Source: Clusia tigrina (taxonomy: Eukaryota; Arthropoda; Insecta; Diptera; Clusiidae). Taken from it: a stretch of DNA of 64,000 nucleotides. Below are positions 24,931-38,700 of this stretch, piece by piece. Under the pieces are notes generated by a model. It did no database searches. It was not told the origin of the DNA and saw only the letters and a program-made list of their open reading frames with translations. Each line of letters begins with the position of its first letter. Position 1 is the stretch's first letter. The translations under genes were made by a program, and so were the position numbers. The stretch lies in assembly GCA_920105625.2 (NCBI GenBank), contig OV050030.1:238421889-238485888 (forward strand), written 5' to 3'.

Positions 24931-27900
24931 TAAAGGGTAGCATAGCTTTGAGCGATAGCTTAAATTGACAAGATGCTCGAGTACTTTATTGTTACAAAAT
25001 TTCAAGGTTTTATGACGCTCCAGTAAAAAGTTACAAGCATTTGTATGTTGCAAACTTTGATTGGTGTAGGACGTACCGTATAGAAGTTAGGGCCATTTGA
25101 AGTTTTATCAGTGTTTGATTTGGGACTCAAGGGTAGCATAGCTTGGAGCGATAGCTTAAATTGACAAGACGCTCGAGTACTTTATTGTTACAAAATTTCA
25201 AGGTTTTATGACGCTCCAGTAAAAAGTTACAAGCATTTGTATGTTGCAAATTTTGATAGGTGTAGGACGTACCGTATAGAAGTTAGGGCCATCTGAAGTT
25301 TTATCAGTGCTTGATTTGGGACTCATAGCTTTGAGCGATAGCTTAAATTGGCAAGAGGCTCGAGTACTTTATTGCTACAGAATTTCAAGGTTTTATGACG
25401 CTCCAGTAAAACGTTACAAGCATTTGTATGTTGCAAATTTTGATAGGTGTAGAACGTACCGTATAGAAGTTTGGGACATTTGAAGTTTTATCAGTGTTTG
25501 ATTTGGGACTCAAGGGTAGCATAGCTTTGAGCGAACGCTTAAATTGACAAGAGGCTCGAGTACTTTATTGTTACAAAATTTCAAGGTTTTATGACGCTCC
25601 AGTAAAATTTTTCAAGCATTTGTATGTTGCAAACTTTGTTAGCTGTAGGACGTACAGTATAGAAGTTAGGGCCGTTTGAAGTTTTTTCAGTGTTTGATTT
25701 GGGACTCACGGGTAGCATAGCTTTGAGCGATAGCTTAAATTGACAAGAGGCTCGAGTACTTTATTGTTACAAAATTTCAAGGTTTTATGACGCTCCCGTA
25801 AAAATTTACAAGCATTTGTATGTTGCAAACTTTGATAGGTGTAGGACGTACCGTATAGAAGTTAGGGCCATTTGAAGTTTTATCAGTGTTTGATTTGAGA
25901 CTCAAGGGTAGTATAGATTTGAGCGATAGCTTAAATTGATAAGAGACTCGAATACTTTATTGTTACAAAATTTCAAGGTTTTATGACGCTCCAGTAAAAA
26001 GGTACAGGCATTTGTATGTTACAAACTTTGATAGGTGTGGGACGTACCGTATAGAAGTTAGTGCCATTTGAAGTTTTATCAGTGTTTGATTTGGGACTCA
26101 AGGGTAGCATAGCTTTGAGCGATAGCTTAAATTGACAAGAGGCTCGAGTACTTTATTGTTACAAAATTTCAAGGCTTTATGACGCTCCAGTAAAAAGTTA
26201 CAAGCATTTGTATGTTGCAAACTTTGAAAGATGTTGGACGTACCGTATAGAAGTTAGGGCCATTTGAAGTTTTATCAGTGTTTGATTTGTGACACAAGGG
26301 TAGCATAGCTTTGAGCGATAACTTAAATTGACAAGAGGCTCGCGTACTTTATTGTTACAAAATTTCAAGGTATTATGACGCTCCAGTAAAAAGTTACAAG
26401 CATTTCTATGTTGCAAACTTTGATTGGTGTAGGAGGTACCGTATAGAAGTTAGGGCCATTTAAAGTTTTATCAGTGTTTGATTTGGGACTCAAGGGTAGC
26501 ATAGCTTTGAGCGATAGCTTTAATTGACAAGAGGCTCGAGTACTTTATTGTTACAAAATTTCAAGGTTTTATGACGCTCCAGTAAAAAGTTACAAGCATT
26601 TGTATGTTGCAAACTTTGATAGGTGTAGGACGTATCGTATAGAAGTTTGGGCCATTTGAAGTTTTATCAGTGTTCTATTTGGGACTCAAGGGTAGCATAG
26701 CTTTGAGCGATAGCTTAAATTGACAAGAGGCTCGAGTACTTTATTGTTACAAAATTTCAAGGTTTTATGACGCTCCAGTAAAATTTTTCAAGCATTTGTA
26801 TGTTGCAAACTTTGATAGCTGTAGGACGTACAGTATAGAAGTTAGGGCCGTTTGAAGTTTTTTCAGTGTTTGATTTGGGACTCACGGGTAGCATAGCTTT
26901 GAGCGATAGCTTAAATTGACAAGAGGCTCGAGTACTTTATTGTTACAAAATTTCAAGGTTTTATGACGCTCCAGTAAAAAGCTACTAGCATTTGTATGTT
27001 GCAAACTTTGATAGGTGTAGGACGTACCGTATAGAAGTTAGGGCTATTTGAAGTTTTATCAGTGTTTGATTTGGGACTAAAGGGTAGCATAGCTTTGAGC
27101 GATAGCTTAAATTGACAAGATGCTCGAGTACTTTATTGTTACAAAATTTCAAGGTTTTATGACGCTCCAGTAAAAAGTTACAAGCATTTGTATGTTGCAA
27201 ACTTTGATTGGTGTAGGACGTACCGTATAGAAGTTAGGGCCATTTGAAGTTTTATCAGTGTTTGATTTGGGACTCAAGGGTAGCATAGCTTGGAGCGATA
27301 GCTTAAATTGACAAGACGCTCGAGTACTTTATTGTTACAAAATTTCAAGGTTTTATGACGCTCCAGTAAAAAGTTACAAGCATTTGTATGTTGCAAATTT
27401 TGATAGGTGTAGGACGTACCGTATAGAAGTTAGGGCCATCTGAAGTTTTATCAGTGCTTGATTTGGGACTCATAGCTTTGAGCGATAGCTTAAATTGGCA
27501 AGAGGCTCGAGTACTTTATTGCTACAGAATTTCAAGGTTTTATGACGCTCCAGTAAAACGTTACAAGCATTTGTATGTTGCAAACTTTGATAGGTGTAGA
27601 ACGTACCGTATAGAAGTTTGGGACATTTGAAGTTTTATCAGTGTTTGATTTGGGACTCAAGGGTAGCATAGCTTTGAGCGAACGCTTAAATTGACAAGAG
27701 GCTCGAGTACTTTATTGTTACAAAATTTCAAGGTTTTATGACGCTCCAGTAAAATTTTTCAAGCATTTGTATGTTGCAAACTTTGATAGCTGTAGGACGT
27801 ACAGTATAGAAGTTAGGGCCGTTTGAAGTTTTTTCAGTGTTTGATTTGGGACTCACGGGTAGCATAGCTTTGAGCGATAGCTTAAATTGACAAGAGGCTC

Positions 27901-28930
27901 GAGTACTTTATTGTTACAAAATTTCAAGGTTTTATGACGCTCCCGTAAAAATTTACAAGCATTTGTATGTTGCAAACTTTGATAGGTGTAGGACGTACCG
28001 TATAGAAGTTAGGGCCATTTGAAGTTTTATCAGTGTTTGATTTGAGACTCAAGGGTAGTATAGATTTGAGCGATAGCTTAAATTGATAAGAGACTCGAAT
28101 ACTTTATTGTTACAAAATTTCAAGGTTTTATGACGCTCCAGTAAAAAGGTACAGGCATTTGTATGTTACAAACTTTGATAGGTGTGGGACGTACCGTATA
28201 GAAGTTAGTGCCATTTGAAGTTTTATCAGTGTTTGATTTGGGACTCAAGGGTAGCATAGCTTTGAGCGATAGCTTAAATTGACAAGAGGCTCGAGTACTT
28301 TATTGTTACAAAATTTCAAGGCTTTATGACGCTCCAGTAAAAAGTTACAAGCATTTGTATGTTGCAAACTTTGAAAGATGTTGGACGTACCGTATAGAAG
28401 TTAGGGCCATTTGAAGTTTTATCAGTGTTTGATTTGTGACACAAGGGTAGCATAGCTTTGAGCGATAACTTAAATTGACAAGAGGCTCGCGTACTTTATT
28501 GTTACAAAATTTCAAGGTATTATGACGCTCCAGTAAAAAGTTACAAGCATTTCTATGTTGCAAACTTTGATTGGTGTAGGAGGTACCGTATAGAAGTTAG
28601 GGCCATTTAAAGTTTTATCAGTGTTTGATTTGGGACTCAAGGGTAGCATAGCTTTGAGCGATAGCTTAAATTGACAAGAGGCTCGAGTACTTTATTGTTA
28701 CAAAATTTCAAGGTTTTATGACGCTCCAGTAAAAAGTTACAAGCATTTGTATGTTGCAAACTTTGATAGGTGTAGGACGTATCGTATAGAAGTTTGGGCC
28801 ATTTGAAGTTTTATCAGTGTTCTATTTGGGACTCAAGGGTAGCATAGCTTTGAGCGATAGCTTAAATTGACAAGAGGCTCGAGTACTTTATTGTTACAAA
28901 ATTTCAAGGTTTTATGACGCTCCAGTAAAA
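24820..28930 (+). repeat. 11-monomer HOR, period 2147 bp, nearly two copies
   Basis: The unit at 24820-26966 repeats from 26967 to about 28930; the second copy lacks the last monomer of the first. The period is 11 x 196 minus 9, the deficit being the 9-bp-deleted monomers at 25325 and 27472. Shared marks include the TTACTAGCATTTG monomer, ACAGGCATTTG, TTTGAAAGATGTTGG (26226 and 28373), ACAAGCATTTCTATG, GGAGGTACC and TGTTCTATTTGGG (near 26673 and 28820). The few differences include AGTTACTAGC against AGCTACTAGC at the left edge and TTTGTTAGCTG against TTTGATAGCTG near 25637 and 27784. Confidence 0.87.
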
Positions 28931-31812
28931 AGTTACAAGCATTTGTATGTTGCAAACTTTGATAGGTGTAGGACGTACTGTATAGAAGCTAGGGCCATTT
29001 GAAGTTTTATCAGTGTTTGATTTGGGACTCAAGGGTAGCATAGCTTTGAGCGATAGCTTAAATTGATAAGAGGCTCGAGTACTTTATTGTTACAAAATTT
29101 CAAGGTTTTATGACGCTACAGTAAAAAGTTACAAGCATTTATATGTTGCAAACTTTGATAGGTGTAGGACGTACCGTATAGAAGTTAGGGCCATTTGAAG
29201 TTTTATCAGTGATTGGTTTGTGATTCAAGGGTAGCATAGCTTTGAGCAATAGATTAAATTGACAAAAGGCTCGAGTAATTTATTGTTACAAAATTTCAAG
29301 GTTTTATGACGCTCCAGTAAAAAGTTACAAGCATTTGTATGTTGCAAACTTTGAAAGGTGTAGGACATATCGTATATAAGTTAGGGCCATTTGAAGTTTT
29401 ATCAGTGTTTGATTTGGGACTCAAGGGTAGTATAGCTTTGAGCAATATCTTAAATTGATAAGAAGCTCGAGTACTTTATTGTTACAAAATGTCAAGGTTT
29501 TATAACGCTCCAGTAAAAAGTTACAAGCATTTGTATGTTGCAAACTTTCATTGGTGTAGGACGTACCTTATACAAGTTATGGCCATTTGAAGTTTTATCA
29601 GTGTTTGATTTGGGACTCGAGGGTAGCATAGCTTGGAGCGATAGCTTAAATTGATAAGAGGCTCGAGTACTTTATTGTTACAAAATTTCAAGGTTTTATG
29701 ACGCTACAGTAAAAAGTTACAAGCATTTGTATGTTGCAAACTTTGATAGGTGTAGGACGTACCGTATAGAAGTTAGGGCCATTTTAAGTTTTATCAGTGA
29801 TTGGTTTGTGATTCAAGGGTAGCATAGCTTTGAGCAATAGATTAAATTGACAAAAGGCTCGAGTAATTTATTGTTACAAAATTTCAAGGTTTTATGACGC
29901 TCCAGTAAAAAGTTACAAGCATTTGTATGTTGCAAACTTTGATAGGTGTAGGACGTACTGTATAGAAGCTAGGGCCATTTGAAGTTTTATCAGTGTTTGA
30001 TTTGGGACTCAAGGGTAGCATAGCTTTGAGCGATAGCTTAAATTGATAAGAGGCTCGAGTACTTTATTGTTACAAAATTTCAAGGTTTTATGACGCTCCA
30101 GTAAAAAGTTACAAGCATTTGTATGTTGCAAACTTTGATAGGTGTAGGACGTACCGTATAGAAGTTAGGGCCATTTGAAGTTTTATCAGTGATTGGTTTG
30201 AGATTCAAGGGTAGCATAGCTTTGAGCAATAGATTAAATTGACAAGAGGCTCGAGTACTTTATTGTTACAAAATTTCAAGGTTTTATGACGCTCCAGTAA
30301 AAAGTTACAAGCATTTGTATGTTGCAAACTTTGATAGGTGTAGGACGTATCGTATAGAAGTTTGGGCCATTTGAAGTTTTATCAGTGTTCTATTTGGGAC
30401 TCAAGGGTAGCATAGCTTTGAGCGATAGCTTAAATTGACAAGAGGCTCGAGTACTTTATTGTTACAAAATTTCAAGGTTTTATGACGCTCCAGTAAAAAG
30501 TTACAAGCATTTGTATGTTGCAAACTTTGATAGGTGTAGGACGTACTGTATAGAAGCTAGGGCCATTTGAAGTTTTATCAGTGTTTGATTTGGGACTCAA
30601 GGGTAGCATAGCTTTGAGCGATAGCTTAAATTGATAAGAGGCTCGAGTACTTTATTGTTACAAAATTTCAAGGTTTTATGACGCTACAGTAAAAAGTTAC
30701 AAGCATTTATATGTTGCAAACTTTGATAGGTGTAGGACGTACCGTATAGAAGTTAGGGCCATTTGAAGTTTTATCAGTGATTGGTTTGTGATTCAAGGGT
30801 AGCATAGCTTTGAGCAATAGATTAAATTGACAAAAGGCTCGAGTAATTTATTGTTACAAAATTTCAAGGTTTTATGACGCTCCAGTAAAAAGTTACAAGC
30901 ATTTGTATGTTGCAAACTTTGAAAGGTGTAGGACATATCGTATATAAGTTAGGGCCATTTGAAGTTTTATCAGTGTTTGATTTGGGACTCAAGGGTAGTA
31001 TAGCTTTGAGCAATATCTTAAATTGATAAGAAGCTCGAGTACTTTATTGTTACAAAATGTCAAGGTTTTATAACGCTCCAGTAAAAAGTTACAAGCATTT
31101 GTATGTTGCAAACTTTCATTGGTGTAGGACGTACCTTATACAAGTTATGGCCATTTGAAGTTTTATCAGTGTTTGATTTGGGACTCGAGGGTAGCATAGC
31201 TTGGAGCGATAGCTTAAATTGATAAGAGGCTCGAGTACTTTATTGTTACAAAATTTCAAGGTTTTATGACGCTACAGTAAAAAGTTACAAGCATTTGTAT
31301 GTTGCAAACTTTGATAGGTGTAGGACGTACCGTATAGAAGTTAGGGCCATTTTAAGTTTTATCAGTGATTGGTTTGTGATTCAAGGGTAGCATAGCTTTG
31401 AGCAATAGATTAAATTGACAAAAGGCTCGAGTAATTTATTGTTACAAAATTTCAAGGTTTTATGACGCTCCAGTAAAAAGTTACAAGCATTTGTATGTTG
31501 CAAACTTTGATAGGTGTAGGACGTACTGTATAGAAGCTAGGGCCATTTGAAGTTTTATCAGTGTTTGATTTGGGACTCAAGGGTAGCATAGCTTTGAGCG
31601 ATAGCTTAAATTGATAAGAGGCTCGAGTACTTTATTGTTACAAAATTTCAAGGTTTTATGACGCTCCAGTAAAAAGTTACAAGCATTTGTATGTTGCAAA
31701 CTTTGATAGGTGTAGGACGTACCGTATAGAAGTTAGGGCCATTTGAAGTTTTATCAGTGATTGGTTTGAGATTCAAGGGTAGCATAGCTTTGAGCAATAG
31801 ATTAAATTGACA
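28667..31812 (+). repeat. 8-monomer HOR, period 1568 bp, two apparently identical copies
   Basis: The unit of about 28675-30242 repeats at 30243-31810. The period is exactly 8 x 196. I compared the copies line by line and found no difference across roughly 1570 bp, including rare marks such as TGTTCTATTTGG, ACAAGCATTTATATG, GATTGGTTTGTGATTC, TTTCATTGGTG with ACCTTATACAAG, TATAACGCTCC and CATTTTAAG. Identity ends where GACAAGAGG (30241) faces GACAAAAGG (31809). This is the most recent-looking multi-kilobase duplication in the window, or an assembly duplication. Confidence 0.9.
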
Positions 31813-31845
31813 AAAGGCTCGAGTAATTTATTGTTACAAAATTTC

Positions 31846-34179
31846 AAGGTTTTATGACGCTCCAGTAAAAAGTTACAAGCATTTGTATGTTGCAAACTTT
31901 GAAAGGTGTAGGACATATCGTATATAAGTTAGGGCCATTTGAAGTTCTATCAGTGTTTGATTTGGGACTCAAGGGTAGTATAGCTTTGAGCAATAGCTTA
32001 AATTGATAAGAAGCTCGAGTACTTTATTGTTACAAAATGTCAAGGTTTTATAACGCTCCAGTAAAAAGTTACAAGCATTTGTATGTTGCAAACTTTGATT
32101 GGTCTAGGACGTACCGTATAGAAGTTATGGCCATTTGAAGTTTTATCAGTGTTTGATTTGGGACTCAAGGGTAGCATAGCTTGGAGCGATAGCTTAAATT
32201 GACAAGACGCTCGAGTACTTTATTGTTACAAAATTTCAAGGTTTTATGACGCTCCAGTAAAAAGTTACAAGCATTTGTATGTTGCAAACTTTGATAGGTG
32301 TAGGACGTACCGTATAGAAGTTAGGGCCATCTGAAGTTTTATCAGTGTTTGATTTGGGACTCATAGCTTTGAGCGATAGCTTAAATTGACAAGAGGCTCG
32401 AGTACTTTATTGCTACAAAATTTCAAGGTCGTATGACGCTCCAGTAAAAAGTTACAAGCATTTGTATGTTGCAAACTTTGATAGGTGTAGAACGTACCGT
32501 ATAGAAGTTAGGGCCATTTTAAGTTTTATCAGTGTTTGATTTGGGACTCAAGGGTAGCATAGCTTTGAGCGATAGCTTAAATTGACAAGAGGCTCGAGTA
32601 CTTTATTGTTACAAAATTTCAAGGTTTTATGACGCTCCAGTAAAAAGTTACAAGCATTTGTATGTTGCAAACTTTGATAGGTGTAGGATGTACCGTATAG
32701 AAGTTAGTGCCATTTGAAGTTTTATCAGTGTTTGATTTGGGACTCAAGGGTAGCATAGCTTTGAGCGATAGCTTAAATTGACAAGAGGCTCGAGTACTTT
32801 ATTGTTACAAAATTTCAAGGTTTTATGACGATCCAGTAAAAAGTTACAAGCATTTGTATGTTGCAAACTTTGATAGGTGTAGGACGTACTGTATAGAAGC
32901 TAGGGCCATTTGAAGTTTTATCAGTGTTTGATTTGGGACTCAAGGGTAGCATAGCTTTGAGCGATAGCTTAAATTGATAAGAGTCTCGAATACTTTATTG
33001 TTACAAAATTTCAAGGTTTTATGACGCTCCAGTAAAAAGTTACAAGCATTTGTATGTTGCAAACTTTGAAAGGTGTAGGACATATCGTATATAAGTTAGG
33101 GCCATTTGAAGTTTTATCAGTGTTTGATTTGGGACTCAAGGGTAGTATAGCTTTGAGAAATAGCTTAAATTGATAAGAAGCTCGAGTACTTTATTGTTAC
33201 AAAATGTCAAGGTTTTATAACGCTCCAGTAAAAAGTTACAAGCATTTGTATGTTGCAAACTTTGATTGGTGTAGGACGTACCGTATAGAAGTTATGGCCA
33301 TTTGAAGTTTTATCAGTGTTTGATTTGGGACTCAAGGGTAGCATAGCTTGGAGCGATAGCTTAAATTGACAAGACGCTCGAGTACTTTATTGTTACAAAA
33401 TTTCAAGGTTTTATGACGCTCCAGTAAAAAGTTACAAGCATTTGTATGTTGCAAACTTTGATAGGTGTAGGACGTACCGTATAGAAGTTAGGGCCATCTG
33501 AAGTTTTATCAGTATTTGATTTGGGACTCATAGCTTTGAGCGATAGCTTAAATTGACAAGAGGCTCGAGTACTTTATTGCTACAAAATTTCAAGGTCTTA
33601 TGACGCTCCAGTAAAAAGTTACAAGCATTTGTATGTTGCAAACTTTGATAGGTGTAGAACGTACCGTATAGAAGTTAGGGCCATTTTAAGTTTTATCAGT
33701 GTTTGATTTGGGACTCAAGGGTAGCATAGCTTTGAGCGATAGCTTAAATTGACAAGAGGCTCGAGTACTTTATTGTTACAAAATTTCAAGGTTTTATGAC
33801 GCTCCAGTAAAAAGTTACAAGCATTTGTATGTTGCAAACTTTGATAGGTGTAGGATGTACCGTATAGAAGTTAGTGCCATTTGAAGTTTTATCAGTGTTT
33901 GATTTGGGACTCAAGGGTAGCATAGCTTTGAGCGATAGCTTAAATTGACAAGAGGCTCGAGTACTTTATTGTTACAAAATTTCAAGCTTTTATGACGATC
34001 CAGTAAAAAGTTACAAGCATTTGTATGTTGCAAACTTTGATAGGTGTAGGACGTACTGTATAGAAGCTAGGGCCATTTGGAGTTTTATCAGTGTTTGATT
34101 TGGGACTCAAGGGTAGCATAGCTTTGAGCGATAGCTTAAATTGATAAGAGGCTCGAATACTTTATTGTTACAAAATTTC
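31846..34179 (+). repeat. 6-monomer HOR, period 1167 bp, two copies
   Basis: Markers recur 1167 bp apart: GAAAGGTGTAGGACATATC at 31901 and 33068, TATAACGCTCC near 32050 and 33217, the 9-bp-deleted monomers at 32363 and 33530, GGATGTACC near 32687 and 33854, and ATGACGATCCAG near 32825 and 33992. The period is 6 x 196 minus the 9-bp deletion. Substitutions between copies include GGTCTAGGACG near 32102 against GGTGTAGGACG, and TCAAGGTCG against TCAAGGTCT near 32426 and 33593. Confidence 0.85.
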
Positions 34180-36430
34180 AAGGTTTTATGACGCTACAGT
34201 AAAAAGTTACAAGCATTTGTATGTTGCAAACTTTGATAGGTGTAGGACGTACCGTATAGAAGTTAGGGCCATTTGAAGTTTTATCAGTGATTGATTTGAG
34301 ACTCAAGGGTAGCATAGCTTTGAGCAATAGATTAAATTGACAAGAGGCTCGAGTACATTATTGTTACAAAATTTCAAGGCTTTATGGCGCTCCAGTAAAA
34401 AGTTACAAGCATTTGTATTTGCAAACTTTGATAGGTGTAGGACGTACTGTATAGAAGCTAGGGCCATTTGAAGTTTTATCAGTGTTTGATTTGGGACTCA
34501 AGGGTAGCATAGCTTTGAGCGATAGCTTAAATTGATAAGAGTCTCGAATACTTTATTGTTACAAAATTTCAAGGTTTTATGACGCTACAGTAAAAAGTTA
34601 CAAGCATTTGTAAGTTGCAAACTTTGATAAGTGTAGGACATATCGTATATAAGTTAGGGCCATTTGAAGTTTCATCAGTGTTTGATTTGGGACTCAAGGG
34701 TAGTATAGCTTTGAGCACTAGCTTAAATTGATAAGAGGCTCGAGTACTTTATTGTTACAAAATTTCAAGGTTTTATGAAGCTCCAGTAAAAAGTTACAAG
34801 CATTTGTATGTTGCAAACTTTGATTGGTGTAGGACGTACCGTATAGAAGTTAGGGTCAATTGAAGTTTTATCAGTGTTTGATTTGGAACTCAAGGGTAGC
34901 ATAGCTTTGAGCGATAGCTTAAATTGACAAGAGGCTCGAGTACTTTATTGTTACAAAATTTCAAGGTTTTATGACGCTCCAGTAAAAAGTTACAAGCATT
35001 TGTATGTTGCAAACTTTGATTGCTGTAGGACGTACCGTATAGAAGTTAGGGCCATTTGAAGCTTTTTCAGTGTTTGATTTGGGACTCAAGGGTAGCATAG
35101 CTTTGAGCGATAGCTTAAATTGACAAGAGGCTCGAGTACTTTATTGTTACAAAATTTCAAGGTTTTATGACGCTCCAGTAAAAATTTACAAGCATTTGTA
35201 TGTTGCAAACTTTGATAGGTGTAGGACGTACCGTATAGAAGTTAGGGCTATTTGAAGTTTTATCAGTGTTTGATTTGGGACTCAAGGGTAGCATAGCTTT
35301 GAGCGATAGCTTAAATTGACAAGAGGCTCGAGTACTTTATTGTTACAAAATTTCAAGGTTTTATGACGCTCCAGTAAAAAGTTACAAGCATTTGTATGTT
35401 GCAAACTTTGATAGCTGTAGGACGTACCGTATAGAAGTTATTGCCATTTGAAGTTTTTTCAGTGTTTGATTTGGGACTCACGGGTAGCATAGCTTTGAGC
35501 GATAGCTTAAATTGACAAGAGGCTCGAGTACTTTATTGTTACAAAATTTCAAGGTTTTATGACGCTCCAGTAAAAAGTTACAAGCATTTGTATGTTGCAA
35601 ACTTTGATAGCTGTAGGACGTACCGTATAGAAGATAGGGCCATTTGAAGTTTTTTCAGTGTTTGATTTGGGACCCACGGGTAGCATAGCTTTGAGCGATA
35701 GCTTAAATTGACAAGAGGCTCGAGTACTTTATTGTTACAAAATTTCAAGGTTTTATGACGCTCCAGTAAAAATTTACAAGCATTTGTATGTTGCAAACTT
35801 TGATAGGTGTAGGACGTACCGTATAGAAGTTAGTGCCATTTGAAGTTTTATCAGTGTTTGATTTCGGACTCAAGGGTAGCATAGCTTTGAGCGATAGCTT
35901 AAATTGACAAGATGCTCGAGTACTTTATTGTTACAAAATTTCAAGGTTTTATGACGCTCCAGTAAAAAGTTACAAGCATTTGTATGTTGCAAACTTTGAT
36001 TGGTGTAGGATGTACCGTATAGAAGTTAGGGCCATTTGAAGTTTTATCAGTGTTTGATTTGGGACTCAAGGGTAGCATAGCTTGGAGCGATAGCTTAAAT
36101 TGACAAGAGGCTCGAGTACTTTATTGTTACAAAATTTCAAGGTTTTATGACGCTCCAGTAAAAAGTTACAAGCATTTGTATGTTGCAAACTTTGATAGGT
36201 GTAGGACGTACCGTATAGAAGTTAGGGCAATCTGAAGTTTTATCAGTGTTTGATTTGGGACTCATAGCTTTGAGCGATAGCTTAAATTGACAAGAGGCTC
36301 GAGTACTTTATTGCTACAAAATTTCAAGGTTTTATGACGGTCCAGTAAAAATTTACAAGCATTTGTATGTTGCAAACTTTGATTGGTGTAGGATGTACCG
36401 TATAGAAGTTAGGGCCATTTGAAGTTTTAT
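34180..36430 (+). repeat. Mixed monomer zone without a clear HOR
   Basis: These monomers are tandem and in phase, but I could not find a long period. A 1-bp loss lies near 34419 (TTTGTATTTGC). The run from about 35000 to 35820 alternates ATAGCTGTAGG and ATAGGTGTAGG monomers, several of them carrying TTTTTTCAGTG. A 9-bp-deleted monomer lies at 36264, here with GGGCAATCTG. There are no genes or inserts. Confidence 0.75.
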
Positions 36431-38700
36431 CAGTGTTTGATTTGGGACTCAAGGGTAGCATAGCTTTGAGCGATAGCTTAAATAGACAAGACGCTCGAAT
36501 ACTTTATTGTTACAAAATTTCAAGGCTTTATGACGCTCCAGTAAAAAGTTACAAGAATTTGTATGTTGCAAACTTTGATAGGTGTAGGACGTACTGTATA
36601 GAAGCTAGGGCCATTTGAAGTTTTATCAGTGTTTGATTTGGGACTCAAGGGTAGCATAGCTTTGAGCGATAGCTTAAATTGATAAGAGGCTCGAGTACTT
36701 TATTGTTACAAAATTTCAAGGTTTTATGACGCTGCAGTAAAAAGTTACAAGCATTTGTATGTTGCAAACTTTGATAGGTGTAGGACGTACCGTATAGAAG
36801 TTAGGGCCATTTGAAGTTTTATCAGTGATTGATTTGGGACTCAAGGGTAGCATAGCTTTGAGTAATAGATTAAATTGACAAAAGGCTCGAGTACTTTATT
36901 GTTACAAAATTTCAAGGTTTTATGACGCTCCAGTAAAAAGTTACGAGCATTTGTATGTTGCAAACTTTGATAGGTGTAGGACGTACCGTATAGAAGTTAG
37001 GGCCATTTGAAGTTTTATCAGTGTCTGATTTGGGACTCAAGGGTAGCATAGCTTTGAGCGATAGCTTAAATTGACAAGAGGCTCGAGTACTTTATTGTTA
37101 AAAACTTCAAGATTTTATGACGCTCCAGTAAAAAGTTACAAGCATTTGAATGTTGCAAACTTTGATAGGTGTAGGACGTACCGTATAGAAGTTAGGGCCA
37201 TTTGAAGTTTTATCAGTGTTTGATTTGGGACTCAAGGGTCGCATAGCTTTGAGCAATAGCTTAAATTGACAAGAGGCTCGAGTACTTTATTGTTACAAAA
37301 TTTCAAGGTTTTATGACACTCCAGTAAAAAGTTACAAGCATTTGTATGTTGCAAACTTTGATAGGTGTAGGACGTACCGTATAGAAGATAGGGCCATTTG
37401 AAGTTTTATCAGTGTCTGATTTGGGACTCAAGGGTAGCATAGCTTTGAGCGATAGCTTAAATTGACAAGAGGCTGGAGTACTTTATTGTTACAAAATTTC
37501 AAGGCTTTATGACGATCCAGTAAAAAGTTACAAGCATTTGTATGTTGCAAACTTTGATAGGTGTAGGACGTACCGTATAGAAGTTAGGGCCATTTGAAGT
37601 TTTATCAGTGTTTGATTTGGGACTCAAGGGTAGCATAGCTTTGAGCGATAGCTTAAATTGACAAGAGGATCGAGTACTTTATTGTTACAAAATTTCAAAG
37701 TTTTATGACGCTCCAGTAGAAAGTTACAAGCATTTGTATGTTGCAAACTTTGATAGGTGTAGGACGTACCGCAAGGGTAGCATAGCTTTGAGCGATAACT
37801 TAAATTGACAAGAGGCTCGCGTACTTTATTGTTAAAAAATTTCAAGGTTTTATGACGCTCCAGTAAAAAGTTACAAGCATTTGTATGTTGCAAACTTTGA
37901 TAGGTGTACGACGTACCGTATAGAAGTTAGGGCTATTTGAAGTTTTATCAGTGTTTGATTTGGGACTCAAGGGTAGCATAGCTTTGAGCGATAGCTTAAA
38001 TTGACAAAATGCTCGAGTACTTTATTGTTACAAAATTTCAAGGTTTTATGACGCTCCAGTAAAAAGTTACATGCATTTGTATGTTGCAAACTTTGATTGG
38101 TGTAGTACGTACCGTATAGAAGTTAGGACCATTTGAAGTTTTATCAGTGTTTGATTTGGGACTCAAGGGTACCATATCTTGGAGCGATAGCTTAAATTGA
38201 CAAGAGGCTCGAGTACTTTATTGTTACAAAATTTCAAGGTTTTATGACGCTCCAGTAAAAAGTTACAAGCATTTGTATGTTGCAAACTTTGATAGGTGTA
38301 GGACGTACCGTATAGAAGTTAGGGCCATCTGAAGTTTTATCAGTGTTTGATTTGGGACTCATAGCTTTGAGCGATAGCTTAAATTGACAAGAGGCTCGAG
38401 TACTTTATTGCTACAAAATTTCAAGGTTTTATGACGCTCCAGTAAAAAGTTACAAGCATTTGTATGTTGCAAACTTTGATAGGTGTAGAACGTACCGTAT
38501 AGAAGTTAGGGCCATTTGAAGTTTTATCAGTGTTTGATTTGGGACTCAAGGGTAGCATAGCTTTGAGCGATAGCTTAAATTGACAAGAGGCTCGAGTACT
38601 TTATTGTTACAAAATTTCAAGGTTTTATGACGCTCCAGTAAAAAGTTACAAGCATTTGTATGTTGCAAACTTTGATAGCTGTAGGACGTACCGTATAGAA
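36430..38700 (+). repeat. Left partner of a 20/21-monomer-scale duplication
   Basis: This block is related to about 40281-42700. The offset starts at 3851 bp (shared AATAGACAAGACGCTCGAATAC at 36481 and 40332) and becomes 4047 bp after one extra monomer in the right copy; the two offsets differ by exactly 196. It contains ATTGTTAAAAACTTC, the TATGACACTCC monomer, GAGGCTGGAG, the ATGACGATCC monomer, GAGGATCGAG, the 147-bp short monomer at 37704 and the 9-bp-deleted monomer at 38361. The same order of variants is used again in the 1705-bp HOR to the right. Confidence 0.78.
37704..37850 (+). repeat. Truncated 147-bp monomer (49-bp internal deletion)
   Basis: Monomer starts at 37704 and 37851 are only 147 bp apart. 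Sequence runs from GGACGTACCG directly into CAAGGGTAGC, so monomer positions 69-117 are missing. The same monomer carries CAGTAGAAAG instead of CAGTAAAAAG. No long microhomology is visible at the junction. The remaining length equals the DNA in a nucleosome core particle, which may be coincidence. Confidence 0.95.

Noticed and set aside
37704..37850. Idea that the monomer is four 49-bp subrepeats (196 = 4 x 49, deletion = 49)
   Set aside because: Dividing the consensus into four 49-bp quarters shows no alignment between them, so the arithmetic appears coincidental.
37624..37893. Minus-strand 89-codon frames with an internal repeat of QHTNACNFLLERHK (also at 41671, 43376 and 45081)
   Set aside because: The extra length comes from the 147-bp truncated monomer, which is a multiple of three and so keeps the frame. 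This is a by-product of the deletion, not a protein gene.
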